Assembly: GCA_026826555.1 (NCBI GenBank)
Contig: JAKSZT010053764.1
Span: 34,472,357 to 34,536,356, forward strand
Direction of reading: 5' to 3'
Source: Tolypeutes matacus
Lineage: Eukaryota; Chordata; Mammalia; Cingulata; Chlamyphoridae
DNA length: 64,000 nucleotides
In this document: positions 33,275-44,325 of the stretch, one piece after another
Position numbering within the stretch: position 1 is the first letter of the stretch
Layout of the letters: every line of letters begins with the position of its first letter
Position numbers and translations under genes: made by a program
Notes under the pieces: model-generated
Told to the model about the DNA's origin: nothing
Seen by the model: the letters and a program-made list of their open reading frames with translations, nothing else
The model's database searches: none

Positions 33275-34728
33275 TTTAGGGAGATCCAAGATAGCGGAGT
33301 AGGGAACAGCAGGCTGAACTCTTCCTCTAGAAACTGTGGAAACTTAGAGCAGGCTTGCAGAGCACAGGGGAAGCTGGGGTGTCACAAGGGCAATAGAGGG
33401 CTGCTGGAGACAGAGGGGTCTCAGCTCACCAGGGATAAAGGGAGCCACCCAAACTGACCCAGAAAAGAAGGGAGTATACCAGCCATCCCAGGAGGAGAGA
33501 AAAACTGCCCAGCTGACCCTGGGGGAGGGGAAGTCATGCAGCTGGCTCTGGGGAGACAGGAATTGCTGAGGAGCTATCCCACAGGCAGGCCTGTGCCCAG
33601 TTTGCTTAGAGTAGGGGAGAGCCATGTGAGTCTCTGGAAGAGCAGAGGAAACTTAGCTCAAAGATTTTTTTTTTTCCTCTTTTTTCCCTATTTCCTTTTT
33701 TTTTCTACATCTGGGTACTGGCCTAGTGGCTGGCTGTGGGGAAACTGACTGGCACCTGGAGAAGAGTAGACAAGTAAGTTACTGGTAGCCTGAGAGGGAG
33801 GCCTTGTGTGTGTGTGTGTGTTGGGGGGTAGGGGTGGGGGATGTTGATTGGTCAAAACATGCAGACTGAGAGGAGGAGCCTAGTCAGTCCTAGTGGTCTG
33901 AAAGGGAGACCCAGATTTTTGTTTCCTTTTGTTTTGTTTTTCTTGTTTGATATTTCTTCTCCTTTTCCTTATTTTCATTTCTTTTTCTCCTGTTTTTCTT
34001 CTTTTCTTTCTTCTCTTCCCATTTCTCTGGACTCTTATTTTTTCTCTTTTATTTTCTTTTTTCCTTCCTTTTATCTTTTATTTATTAATATTGTTTTACC
34101 CTCATCATTCTTTTTTCTTTCTTATTTTTATTTTTTCTTTCATTTTCCCTTTTTTCTTCCTTCCTTTCTGCCTTTCCCTGTTTTCTCTTTCTTCTCTTCT
34201 CATCTTTTTTATTTTACTTTTTCCTGTTTCTTTTTTTCCACCTTTTAAAATTTTTATTCCTTTTTACTATTTTTCCCTTTCATTTATTTTCTCTTTTTTT
34301 GTTCTTTTTCCTTCATTCTTTTTTTTTTTTTCTCTTCTTTTTCTTCTCTTCTTTCTTTCCTTATTTTATGGATCTAATATTTTTTCTGTTGAACACAGGC
34401 AACTACAAGGATATAGAATTTTCAACTGGAACCAAGTGATAAAGAGGACTCCTAATACAAAACCAAATAAAAATAAAACCCTAGACGAGAAGGAGAAATT
34501 AACCAACAGAATAAGCCCATCAAGATAAACAGATACCTACTTAAATATCAGCAAAAAAAATTTATAAGTCATACTAAGAAACAGGAAGTCATGGCCCAGT
34601 CTAATGAACAAATTAAAAAGCAGGAGACACACTATGTGGAAAAACTAATCAAGGATGTCCAAACAAATATCCTTAATCAACTCAAGGAAATGAAGGAAGA
34701 GATAAAGGATATCAAGGTGGAACTGGGT
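33275..34728 (+). mobile_element. L1-a first 5' leader and ORF1 start
   Basis: Begins with an L1-like start, GGGAGATCCAAGATAGCGGAGTAGGG at 33279. A GC-richer leader of about 600 bases follows. A T/C-only tract then runs from 33908 to about 34375, and ORF1 starts at 34591. The piece ends abruptly at 34728, where an identical kind of leader begins again. L1s normally lose their 5', not their 3' side, so a 3'-truncated leader-ORF1 unit is unusual. The frames of 135 and 199 codons at 33841-34528 come from the T/C tract and are not genes. Confidence 0.75.
34591..34728 (+). pseudogene. L1 ORF1p N-terminus, truncated
   Basis: The frame opens with MAQSNEQIKKQETHYVEK and continues as a Lys/Glu/Ile-rich heptad-like stretch up to KDIKVELGE. 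This is the start of the ORF1p coiled coil, the trimerising part of the L1 RNA-binding chaperone. After about 46 residues it runs into the second leader. The codons that follow up to 34944 are leader sequence read through, not ORF1. The start is chosen because the ORF1 of L1-d also opens MAQ after its leader. Confidence 0.7.
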
Positions 34729-36330
34729 GAGATCCAAGATAGTAGAATAGGGAACAGCAAGCTGCAATCCTCCTCCAGAAACTGCAGGAAGGTAGGCAGG
34801 TTTGCCTGGAGGAAGGGAAGCTGCAGGACTGCAGGGGCAATTGGCTGGGGGTGGAGGTGGGGTGACAGAGGAAACCCAAAGGAGATATGGCACTCAAGCA
34901 GGCTCAGAGGCAAGGGAAGCCAGAGAAGTGACCTGGCTGGATGATGAGCATTCATCTGGCTCCTAGAGTGAGTTAAGTCCCCTGCCCTGCAGGTGACCAG
35001 GGGAGCATCCCTGTACCCAGCAAGCTTTTGGGCAGGGAACATGGGGAAAACAGGGGGTCCAGCATCCAGCCAACTCAGGGGAAGAAAGATGTAAGTGGGA
35101 GGGGAGATAGGCCAGGTACACCAGTTAAAAAAAAAACAACTCCAGCTGGCACTGAAACAGCTCCAGGAAGAAGGGAGGGAGGAGCTGATCGGGAAGGCTG
35201 CCAACCCACCCACCCTGGGAGAGAGAGGAAATGGAATGGGTCAGTGAGGTGGTGGGGTGACAGGCTCCTAACAGTCCCCAGAGCGTGGGAAGCCTCGAGA
35301 GGCAAACTCAAAAGCCTAACTGCCATGAGGTGAAAGAAGGTGGGCAGAGGCAGAAGATAAGCCTTCAGAAGCTTCAGAAACCTAATCTAACTGGTGAAGC
35401 TGGTGGAGCTCAGTGGTGAAATGTCTGCTTCTTTGTATATGTAAGGTCCTAGTTTCAATACCCAGTATTTCCATTAATAATAATAATAATAATAAGGAGC
35501 TGCAGGAAACAGGAGTTGAAGGACAAGCAGCCTCAGGATAGGGATATCTGGTGTACCTGGGGAGGACAGGTTTGCAAGGAGATTGATTGGTGAGCACTTG
35601 CAGCCTGAGACAGTTGCTAGTGGCCTGAGAGGGATGTCTGTTTTTTCTGGGTTTTTTTTGTTTTGTTTTTTGTGTTTTGTTTTTGTTTTTGTTTTTGTTT
35701 TGTAGTTGCTGCTTTTTTCTCTCTTTTCTCCTTAGTTTGTTTTCTTTCTTTTGCTTTTCCCTGTTCTATTGCATTTCTTTTGTTCCACCTTCGCTTGTTA
35801 GGGCCTCATTTTCTTTTTTCTCTTCTCATTTTTCTGGTCTTTTATTTTATTCTCATTTTTTTTTCAGTTTCTTTCTTTTTTTATTCTTAATCCTTTTTAT
35901 TTTTTATGATTTTTCACTCTTACTAGTTATTTTTTCTCTTCTTCCTTGTTACTTTAAGGTTCCTTTTCCACCTTCTTTTTCTTTTTCTCTTCTTTCTTTC
36001 TTTCCTTTTCTATGGCCTTAAAATTTTTTTCAGGGGAACATGGACAACTAAAAGGATACAGAATAAGTGGAACCAAGTGTCAAAGAAAACCTTAAAACAA
36101 AACAGAACAAAATAAATCAAAACCCTACAGTAGAAAGAGAGGCTAACCATCCTAATAAGGACATCAAGATAAACAGATACCTAGACACCAGCAAAAAATT
36201 ACAAGCCATACTAAGAAACAAAAAGACATGACCCGATCTAATGAAAAACCCTGGGCCAGTGATCCTCCCCTACTATACAACAGAACATGGAACAACTAAT
36301 CAAAAGACGTGCAAACAAATTTTGAAGGTA
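34729..36330 (+). mobile_element. L1-a second 5' leader and ORF1 start
   Basis: GTGAGATCCAAGATAGTAGAATAGGG at 34729 repeats the start at 33279, and similarity continues (GGGAACAGCAAGCTG, CCTCCAGAAACTGC). As in the first unit, a T/C-rich tract (35641-36020) precedes the ORF1 start near 36227 (MTRSNEK, a diverged MAQSNEQ). ORF1 is lost after about 30 codons and the sequence jumps into ORF2 near 36330. A SINE-like insertion lies at 35390-35502. The frames at 35663-36021 derive from the T/C tract. Confidence 0.75.
35390..35502 (+). mobile_element. tRNA-derived SINE in an L1 leader
   Basis: A-box-like TGGAGCTCAGTGGTGAAATG and B-box-like GGTCCTAGTTTCAATACCC are spaced as in a tRNA gene, followed by an (ATA)n tail at 35476-35496. 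It is more diverged than the DAS-type copies and its family is not certain. It interrupts the second leader of L1-a. Confidence 0.6.
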
Positions 36331-38155
36331 ACTAGGGTGCCCCAAAATACATGAGGCAAACATTGGAAAAACTAAGGGAAGAAATAGATGCCACTACAAC
36401 TACAGTGGGAGATTTTAATACACCATTATCACCATTAGACAGAACATCTTGACAAAGGGTTAACAGAGTAACAGAGACCTTGAATAAAACTTTAGAGGAT
36501 CTAGACCTAATAGACATATGCAGAACATCACACCCAAATACAGCAGGATATACATTCTTCTTGTGCACACATGGATCATTCTCCAGGATAAACCACAAGC
36601 TAGATCACAGAACAAGTTTGAACAAATTTAGGAAGATTGAAATTACACAAAGCGCTTTCTCTGACCACAATGCAATGAAGCTGGAAATTAATAAGGGGCA
36701 GAGTACCAGAATAGGCACACTCTTAGACAATCAGTGGGTCAAGGAGGAGATTGCAAAAGAAATAAGTAACTACCTTGAAACAAATGAAAATGAAAATACA
36801 ACATATCAAAACCTATGGGATATAGCAAACAAATTACAACAGCATTTTTTTTTTTACTGAACTGGAAAAGCAAATTATAAAATTTATTTGGAAGGGCAAG
36901 GGGCCCCAAATAGCCAAAAACATACTGAAAAATAAAAACAAAATTGGAAGAATCATGCTACCTGACTTTAAAGCATACTATAAAGCAACAGTGGCCAAAA
37001 CTACATGGTATAGGCACAAGGATAGACATACAATGGAGCTGAATTGGGAGTTCTGCCTTAGATTCTCACATATACAATCAACTGAAAGTAGACAAGGCCA
37101 CCAAGCACACTCAACTGAAACAAAATAGCTCTTCAACATATGGTGCTGGGAGAATTGGATATCTATAGCCAAAAAATGCGAGAGGATCACCATCTCAACC
37201 CCTAGACAAAAATTTATTCAAGAAAGACCAAAGACCTATAAGAGCCAAGACCATAAAACTCCTAGAAGATAATATAGGGAAGCATCTATAAGATCTTGTA
37301 GTAGTAAATGGTTTCCTAAGCTTTACACCTGAAGTATGAACAATAAAAGAAAAAAAAATAGATAAATGGGACCTCCTCAAAATTAAAAACTTTTGTGTTT
37401 CAAAGGAGTTTGTCAAGAAAGTGAAAAGGCAGCCTACTCAATGGGAGAAAATATTTGGGAACAACTCTTCCGATAAAGGCCTGATATCCAGCATATATAA
37501 ATAAATCCTACATATTGAAAATAAAAAGACAAACAACATATTTTAAAAATGGGCAAGAAATTTGAATATACATTTTTCCAAAGAAGAAATACAAATGGCT
37601 AAAAAGCACATGAAAAAAAAATGTTCAACATCATTAGCTATTAGGGAAATGCAAATCAAAACTACAATGTGATATCACTTTACACCTATGAAACTGGTAG
37701 CTATTAAAAAACAGAACTAAAAGTGTTGGAAATGATGTGGAGGAATGGGAACCATCATCCACTGCTGGTGGGAATGCAGAATGGTGCAGCTATTGTGGAG
37801 GATGGTTTGGAAGTTCCTCAGGAAGCTATCTATAGAACTGCCATATGATCCAGCAATCCCACTGCTGGGTATATACCCAGAAGAACTGAAAGCAGGGACA
37901 CTAACAGATATATGCACACCAATGTTCATTTCGGCATTATTCACTGTTGCCAAAAGTTGGAAGCAACCCAGTACCAATCAACGGATGAATGGATAAGCAA
38001 AATGTGGTATATACATACAATGGAATATTACTCAGCTGTAAAAAGGAATGAAGTATTGACACATATAACAACATGGATGAATCTTGAAGACCTTATATTG
38101 AGTGAAGTAAGCCAGTCACTTAAAGACAAATATTGCATGACCTCACTGATATGAC
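36331..38155 (+). pseudogene. L1-a ORF2, reverse transcriptase deleted
   Basis: Two blocks. 36331-36842 is the later half of the endonuclease: APKYMRQTLEKL, then VGDFNTPLSPLDRTS with the catalytic Asp-Asn pair, then TSHPNTAGYTFF and SDHNAMKLEI with the catalytic His, ending [13 protein letters not shown]. At 36842 a T-run marks a jump to the C-terminal domain: [15 protein letters not shown] onwards, HCWWECRMVQ (zinc-knuckle-like, near 37757), DPAIPLLGIYPEELKAG near 37850, then MEYYSAVKRNEV and NLEDLILSEVSQ near 38100. The whole reverse transcriptase is missing and the C-terminal part has frameshifts, so it is dead. Confidence 0.8.
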
Positions 38156-39582
38156 GTAAGTCTATTGAGAAGACTCACAGAGCTATATTCTGAAAGATAG
38201 GTTATCAGGTGACAGAAATGAGGTAGAGTGGGGTCAGCTGATGCTCAATATGGGCAAAATACACAGTAAGGTGCAAGGGGGTGGTATGACAACGGAGTGG
38301 GCTGATCGTGCAGGACCGATAGTGGGGTTTTTGGTGCTAGAATGTGAGGAAGTGGGGGGGAGAGGGGTTGGGATGGACTATCCATGGAACTGAGGGAAGG
38401 ACTGGAGGAAGGAATGGGTACACTCTGGGGATTTATATGTCTGTGGTTGAAACTACAATAGTGGGAATGCTTTTATTTTGGCAAATATGGCAGGGGAGGG
38501 TCACTGGTACAGGGTGTTGGTATGGGGGAATATGTTGGAAAGGGTGCACCTGGGGCCTGCTTCCATGGAATATGAATGTATTTATCTTGACATAGGATGT
38601 TATCTCATGGATGGAGATACACACATGTAACATGCCACAGTAAACAAAGCCTCAAACAGGGGTGCTTCCGAGGGGTCTAAAGACATGTGGACACTAAAGG
38701 CAAGGCATACAAACCATGAAATCAGCACTCTGACAGTGGGCCTTACCTTGGAATATATGGTAACCTATTTCCCCAATGTAACAGACTCATTTATAATTTC
38801 CTTATACATTACACATGATTATTCGACCCCCTTTGTTTGAACCTATAATCAGCACTATACCCATTAAATATATGTCCCAGATACTTAAAAAACCTTCATT
38901 CTGTTCATATGTCAGTTGAGCCCTGAATCTCAGCAGAGTTGCAGTCAGTACCTACTCTTCAATTCATTGGACTCACCCAGGACAACTAAAAAAATGATGA
39001 TGATGGACAACCCCCATCCCAAAAAGCAAAGAGTATCTATAACTGCAAGTAAAACAGTTCCTTCCATCTGTCCATAAGATATAAGCTGCCTCTCAATCTG
39101 AAGCAAAGTGGGCATCAGCATCCCCAAATCCTCAAGACTGAGGAATGAACAAACATAAAGGGAGAATGCAACCATGGGCCAAAGTTGACTTATTATTGTA
39201 GTAATGGAATAAGTTGTAAAAGTGATATAAAGATAGTGGTTACCAGAGGTTCTGAGTGGAGGGAATGGAAGAATAGGTAAGATACAGTATTTTGGGGGCA
39301 CTGGAATTGTTCTGCATGATACTCCAATGATGTACACATGCCATTATACATTTTGTCAAAACCTATAACATTGTACTTTGCAAAGCGCAAACCATAGTGT
39401 AAACTATAGACCATAGTTAGTAGCAATATTTCAATATTTATTCATCAAGTGTAGCAAATGCACCATACTAATGTAAGATGTTATTAATAGGAGAAAATGT
39501 GAGAAGTGGGTGGGATATATGAGAATCCCCTTTATTTTCTATGTAACTTTTCTGCAATCTAAAACTTCTTTAAAAATAAAGT
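38156..39582 (+). mobile_element. L1-a 3' UTR, reference copy of family B
   Basis: Follows the ORF2 stop directly and runs 1.4 kb to CTTCTTTAAAAATAAAG at 39567-39581. The first ~480 bases are G-rich (GGGGGGAGAGGGGTTGGG near 38354). From about 38630 it is collinear with 44340-45525. Its position after ORF2 shows that the family B and A fragments elsewhere are L1 3' UTRs. The minus-strand frames here are incidental. Confidence 0.8.
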
Positions 39583-39585
39583 TTA

Positions 39586-41224
39586 GGTGGGAGAGGCAAG
39601 ATGGTGGCAGTAAGGAGCTCTAAGAGCCAGCATGTGCTACAGGGCAGTTAGTAATCACCCAGAGCTATCTAAGAGCACCTTTTGTGGGGGAGGGGGTCAG
39701 GAGATCAGAAGAGCATCCTACAACATCCTTGAAACAATGGAAGAAGGAGACTGCCCATCTGCAGTGAAGATTTGAGAGCAGAGCACTTCAAGCCACAGAG
39801 GCTGGTGCCCATCCTCCACTGCTGGCTCAAGCTGCCTCGGGAGTTATTCTGTGGCTGGAGTTGGAAAATCTATTTCCCAAAAATGGGGAAAGAATAGACA
39901 GTCAGACACCAACTTCAGCTACAGATTAGCAAATTCAGCTAGCTAAAATATAATCCTAAGAGCAACTAAAGTTTGAACCTGTCTGAATTGGAAAGAGGAG
40001 AGTAGCTGCTATTTTAAGTCTGCCTCTGGTTTGAGGGGATGTGGGGATGATTGAAAATCACAGTGACTGTAGAGACTGGCTTCTTTCCACACAGATCAGA
40101 ATGCAATCCTAGTCTAGGCCCCAGCCCCACCTCCAAGAAGGAGGAAGAAGGCAAGACCTGCACCAGCCTCTTGGGACAACTTCAAGTGCTTTCAGCTGGC
40201 ACAGAGTGGGTAATCAGATACCTGTAGCTCCATCCATGTTTCCCAACAGGATAAGAGGGAAACTGTGTTTCCTCAGCCTCTTTGGGAAACCACAGGCACT
40301 TCTGGCCCACATGGACTGGTTTGTTGAAAGACTGTGACTCCACTCCCACCACCTCCATAGGAGAGGAGGGGGCTGGTGTTTCCTAAGCCTCTCTGGGCAA
40401 CTGCAGGCACTTTTTGCTTGCATGAACTGGACTTCTGGGTGCCCATCGATCCACCCCCACACCCAAAAGGACAAGAGGAGGGTGGTGTTTCTCCAGCCTC
40501 TCTGGGCAACTGCAGGTGCTTTCAGCCCACACAGACTGGTTTGTTAAGCACCTTCAATTCTGTCCTTGTCCCCTGCCATAGAAAAGGAGGGGGCTGATGT
40601 TTCTTCAGCCTCTCTGGATAACTGCAGGTACTTTCTGTCTGCACAGACTGGATACTTGGACACCTGTAGCTTTATCCATGCCCAATAGGATAGGAGGGAG
40701 CTGGTGTTTCCCAGCTACTCTGGGCAACTGCAGGTGCTTTTGACCCACACAGACTGGTTTGTTGAGCACCTTTGATTTCATTCTCGTGCCCCCCCCCCAT
40801 AGGATAGGAGGGGGCTGGTGTTTCCTCAGCCTTTCTGGGCAACTGCAGGTTCTTTCAGCTTGCACAGACTGCATAGTCGGACACATGTAGCTCCATCCTG
40901 GTGTCCCAATAGAGTAAGAGGATAGCTGTGTTTCCTCAGCTTCTCTGGGTAACTGCAAGTGCTTTTGGCCTTCATGGACTAGTTTATTGGGCACATGTGG
41001 TTCTATCCTCATGCCTTATAGGGCAGAAGGAACAGTATTCCCTCAGCTTCCCAAGGAAACTGCAGGCACTTTCAGCCCACATGGAGGAGATTGTTGGGCA
41101 ATCTGGAAGGCCCATCCCTAGCCCTGGCACAAGATAAGCGGGGCCAGATCTATGTTAGTTTACCTGGTCAACTCTGGTCAGTCTTGACCCTCATGGCTTA
41201 GTTTGCTGCCCACACCTGCAGATA
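39586..41224 (+). mobile_element. L1-b 5' leader
   Basis: Starts GGGAGAGGCAAGATGGTGGC at about 39589, an L1 5' end, only a few bases after the tail of L1-a. About 520 bases of unique leader are followed by the monomer array at 40105-41130 and about 95 bases of spacer. ORF1 is absent; ORF2 sequence follows at 41225. The leader type differs from those of L1-a and L1-d. Confidence 0.75.
40105..41130 (+). repeat. Tandem ~110-bp monomers in an L1 5' leader
   Basis: About nine units keyed on TCTCTGGGCAACTGCAGG-type words at about 40172, 40282, 40392, 40501, 40611, 40719, 40834, 40944 and 41051, so spacing is 107-115 bases. Two unit types alternate. One carries CCCACACAGACTGGTTTGTTGAGCACC (40282, 40501, 40719, 40944). 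The other carries TTGCACAGACTGGATA with ACACCTGTAGCTCCATCC (40172, 40392, 40611, 40834). The open minus-strand frames of 78-135 codons across it are by-products of the periodicity. Confidence 0.85.
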
Positions 41225-43085
41225 AAACCCAAAGGTCAGAATGCATGAAGTAAGAACTGCCTCTACAGTTATAACATTGACTATTAAGGGATTAAACTGC
41301 CCAATCAGAAGACACAGATTGGCTGAATGGATAAGAAAATATGAGCCATCTATAAACTGTCCACAAGGGACTCACCTTAGACCCAAGGATACCAACAGAT
41401 TGAAAATGAAAGCCTGGAAGAAGAAAAGTGGAGTAGCTACACTTACATTGGATTAAGCAGACTTTGAAAGTAAAACTGTTATTAGAGACAAGTTATAGCC
41501 CTCAATGGTTACATTAAAAAATAAGAAAGAGCTAAACTCAATGTTCTAACTATACAGCTGGTGAAACTAGAAAAAGAACAACAAACTATTGCAAAAGCAA
41601 GGAGAAGGAATGAAATAACAAAGATAAGAGTAGAAATAAATGAAATTGAGAACCAAAAAAAAAAAAAAAAAAAAAAAACAGTAGAGAGAATTAACATAAT
41701 CAAAAGTAGTTTCTTTAAGACAATCAACAAAATCGACAAACCCTTAGCTAGACTGACAAAGAACAAAAGAGAAGATGTGAATAAATAAAATAAATAATGA
41801 AAATGGGATATTACTGAAATATTTCAGTAAATAGAAGAGATCATAAGAGGATACTATGAACAACTGTATGCCAACAAAGTAGACAATGTAGATGAAATAG
41901 CAAAATTCCTAGGAACATACAAACAACCTATCTTGACCCTAGAAGATACAGAAGACCTCAATAAACCAATCTCAAATAAAAGGGTTGAAACAGTCATCAA
42001 AAAACTCCCCAAAATGAAACCCCAGGATTAGATGGTTTCACTGGTAAGTTCTACCAATCAAAGAATCTTACTCAAAATCTTACTCAAAATCTTCCAAAAA
42101 ATTGAAAAAGAAGGGACACTAACAAATTCATTCCACGAAACCAATATCACCTTAATACCAAAGCCAGATAAAGATATTACTAAAAAAGAAAATTACAGAT
42201 CCATTTCCCTAATGAATTTTGATGTAAAAATCTCAACAAAATACTTGCTAATCGAATCCAACAACACATTAAATGAATTAGTGATCATGATCAAGTGGGT
42301 TTTGTACCAGGCATGCAAGCCTGGTTCAACACAAGAAAATTAATCGGCATAATACACCAAATTAATAAATCAAAGAAGAAAAATCACATGATCCTATTGA
42401 TTGATGCATAAAAGGCATTTGAAAAAATACGTCCATGATATATAAGGAGATCATATAACTCAACAATAAAAAGACAAAGTATCCCATTTAAAAATGGACA
42501 AAAGACTTGAAAAGACAACTGTCCAAAGAAGAAACAAAAATGGCAAAGAAACACATGAAAAAATATTCAAAATCATTAGCAATTAGGGAAATGCAAATCA
42601 AAACTACAATAAGATATCATTTAACAACTATTAGACTGGCCGCTATTAAAAAGTCAGAAAACTGTAAGCATTGGAGAGGATGTGGAGAGATAGGAACTCT
42701 TATTCACTGTTGGTGGAAATGTGGAATGGTATAGCCACTGTAGAGGACTGTCTGGCAGTTCCTAAGGAAGACTTGCCACGGGACCTGGCAATACCATTGC
42801 TAGGTATATACCCAGAAGAACTGAGAGCAGTAACATGAATAGATATCTGCACACCAATGTTCATTGCAGCATTATTCATGATAGCCAAAAGTTGGAAATA
42901 ACCCAGGTGTCTATCAGCTGATGAATGGATAAGCAAATTGTGGAGTATACACATGATGGAATATTATGCATTGGTAAGAAGAAATGAAGTCGTAAAATAT
43001 ATGACAACATGGATGAACCTGGAGGACATTATGTTGAGTGAAGCAAGCCAGAAACAAAAGAAAAAATACTGTATGATTGCCCTAT
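41225..43085 (+). pseudogene. L1-b ORF2, internally deleted
   Basis: 41250-41455 gives the endonuclease start: LTIKGLNCPIRRHRLAEWIR, then GTHLRPKDTNRLKMKAW. The next part (41490-41790) is already the linker after the endonuclease ([19 protein letters not shown]), with a 25-A run at 41657-41681. The RT start follows ([20 protein letters not shown], then [19 protein letters not shown]) up to a LLIDA-stop-KAFEKI motif near 42400. The sequence then jumps to the C-terminal part (HCWWKCGMV near 42708, MWSIHMMEYYALVRR-like near 42950, NLEDIMLSE near 43015). The FADD catalytic region is absent. Confidence 0.8.
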
Positions 43086-43208
43086 TATGAACTAAAAATA
43101 TATTTTGTGAAATATGAATATGGGTAGAATTGCATATATAAGATCATTTTTCCTTGAAGCTGAACAATTGTAAATTAATACTACACAATGTTAATATCAG
43201 ATTAAAAA
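43086..43208 (+). mobile_element. L1-b 3' UTR remnant
   Basis: Short sequence after the ORF2 end (TTATGAACTAAAAATATATTTTG onwards) with an A-run at 43203-43209. It lacks the 1.4-kb family B UTR seen in L1-a, so L1-b belongs to a different 3'-UTR type. Confidence 0.6.
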
Positions 43209-43455
43209 AACATTATACTAAGTGAAGGAGACCAGATACAGAGTACTACATATTATATGATTCAATTTATAAAAAATGAAAATATAAATCAATTTTTAAA
43301 GATACAAGGAGATTAGTTGTTATGTAAGTATGAGGAAGGAATGCTATGGGGTTTGGAGTCTTTCTTTTTGGAGTAATGAAATTGTTCTAAAATTTTTAAA
43401 TTGATGAACGAACAACATTGTGATTATAATAAAGCCACTGATTATATATTTTGGA
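43209..43455 (+). mobile_element. Old L1 3'-UTR end
   Basis: TACTAAGTGAAGGAGACCAG, TATGATTCAATTTATAAAAAATG, GGGGTTTGGAGTCTTTCTTTTTGGAG, AATGAAATTGTTCTAAAATTTTTAAATTG and AACATTGTGATTATAATAAAGCCACTG fit the 3' UTR of old L1M elements. Confidence 0.65.
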
Positions 43456-43710
43456 TAGAATAGCCAGAAACAGCAGCTATGTACAGTGGGGGAAGCATAG
43501 AGAGATTGAGAAGTGAGGAATTTTCTTGTTTGTCTGGGTTTTTTTTTTTTTGTTTATTATTGAAATAATGAAAACACACTAATAATGACTGAAGTGATGA
43601 ATGCACAACTATGTGATTATACCAAATACCATTGATTGTACACCTTGGATGATTTGTATGCTTTATTAATATGTATCAATAACATTGATTTTTTTTAAAA
43701 TACAGCATTT
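43456..43710 (+). mobile_element. L1 3'-UTR end, another type
   Basis: TAGCCAGAAACAGCAGCTATG, GGGGGAAGCATAGAGAG, a T-run (43539-43551), GTGATGAATGCACAACTATGTG and GATTGTACACCTTGGATG, then ATATGTATCAATAACATTG. It looks like the terminus of a further L1 type. Assigned from general L1 3'-end resemblance. Confidence 0.5.
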
Positions 43711-44325
43711 TTTCTTGATAAAAACACTACAAAAGATAGGACTTGAAGGACGCTTTCTCAACATGATAACATCCATGTATGAAAAACACAGTTAACATTG
43801 TACTTACTTTGAAAGACTGACAGCTTTATTGTTTGATTGAAAACAAGACAAGGATGCCCACTGTCACCACTGTTGTTCAGTATAGTGCTAGAAGTTCTAG
43901 CTAGAACAATCAAGGAAGAAAAATAAATAAAAGGCATCCAAATCGGAAAGGAAAAAGTAAAACTTTCACTATTCGCAGATGATATGATCCTATACCTAGA
44001 AAGTCCCGAAAAATCTATAACAAAGTTGCTAGAGCTAATAAATGATTTCAGCAGAGTGTCAGGATACAGGATTAATACACAAAAATCAGTAGTCTTTCTA
44101 TACTCTAGTAATATGCAATCTGAGGATGAAGTCAGGAAAAAAATTCCATTTATGATAGTGACTAAAAGAATCAAATATTTAAGAATAAACCTCACCAAGC
44201 ACATAAAGCACTGTATTTAGAAAACTACAATGCATTGCTAAAAGAATCATAAAAGACCTACATAAATGGAAGAACATTCTATGCTCATGAATTGGAAGAC
44301 TAAATATTATTAAGATGGCAATTTT

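Noticed and set aside
33841..34528. Open frames of 135 and 199 codons
   Set aside because: They translate the T/C tract of an L1 leader into Phe/Leu/Ser runs. Low-complexity by-product with no domain; the last part enters the sequence before ORF1.
34677..35213. 178-codon minus-strand frame
   Set aside because: Lies antisense to the second L1-a leader; GC-rich sequence lowers stop frequency. No recognisable domain.
38945..39337. 130-codon minus frame
   Set aside because: Antisense to the L1 3' UTR; the equivalent frame is partly repeated in other family B copies because the repeat is shared.
40214..41012. Minus-strand frames of 78-135 codons with repeated Pro/Cys/Arg-rich peptides
   Set aside because: Explained by the 110-bp tandem monomers; frame openness follows the periodicity and there is no start context or homologue.
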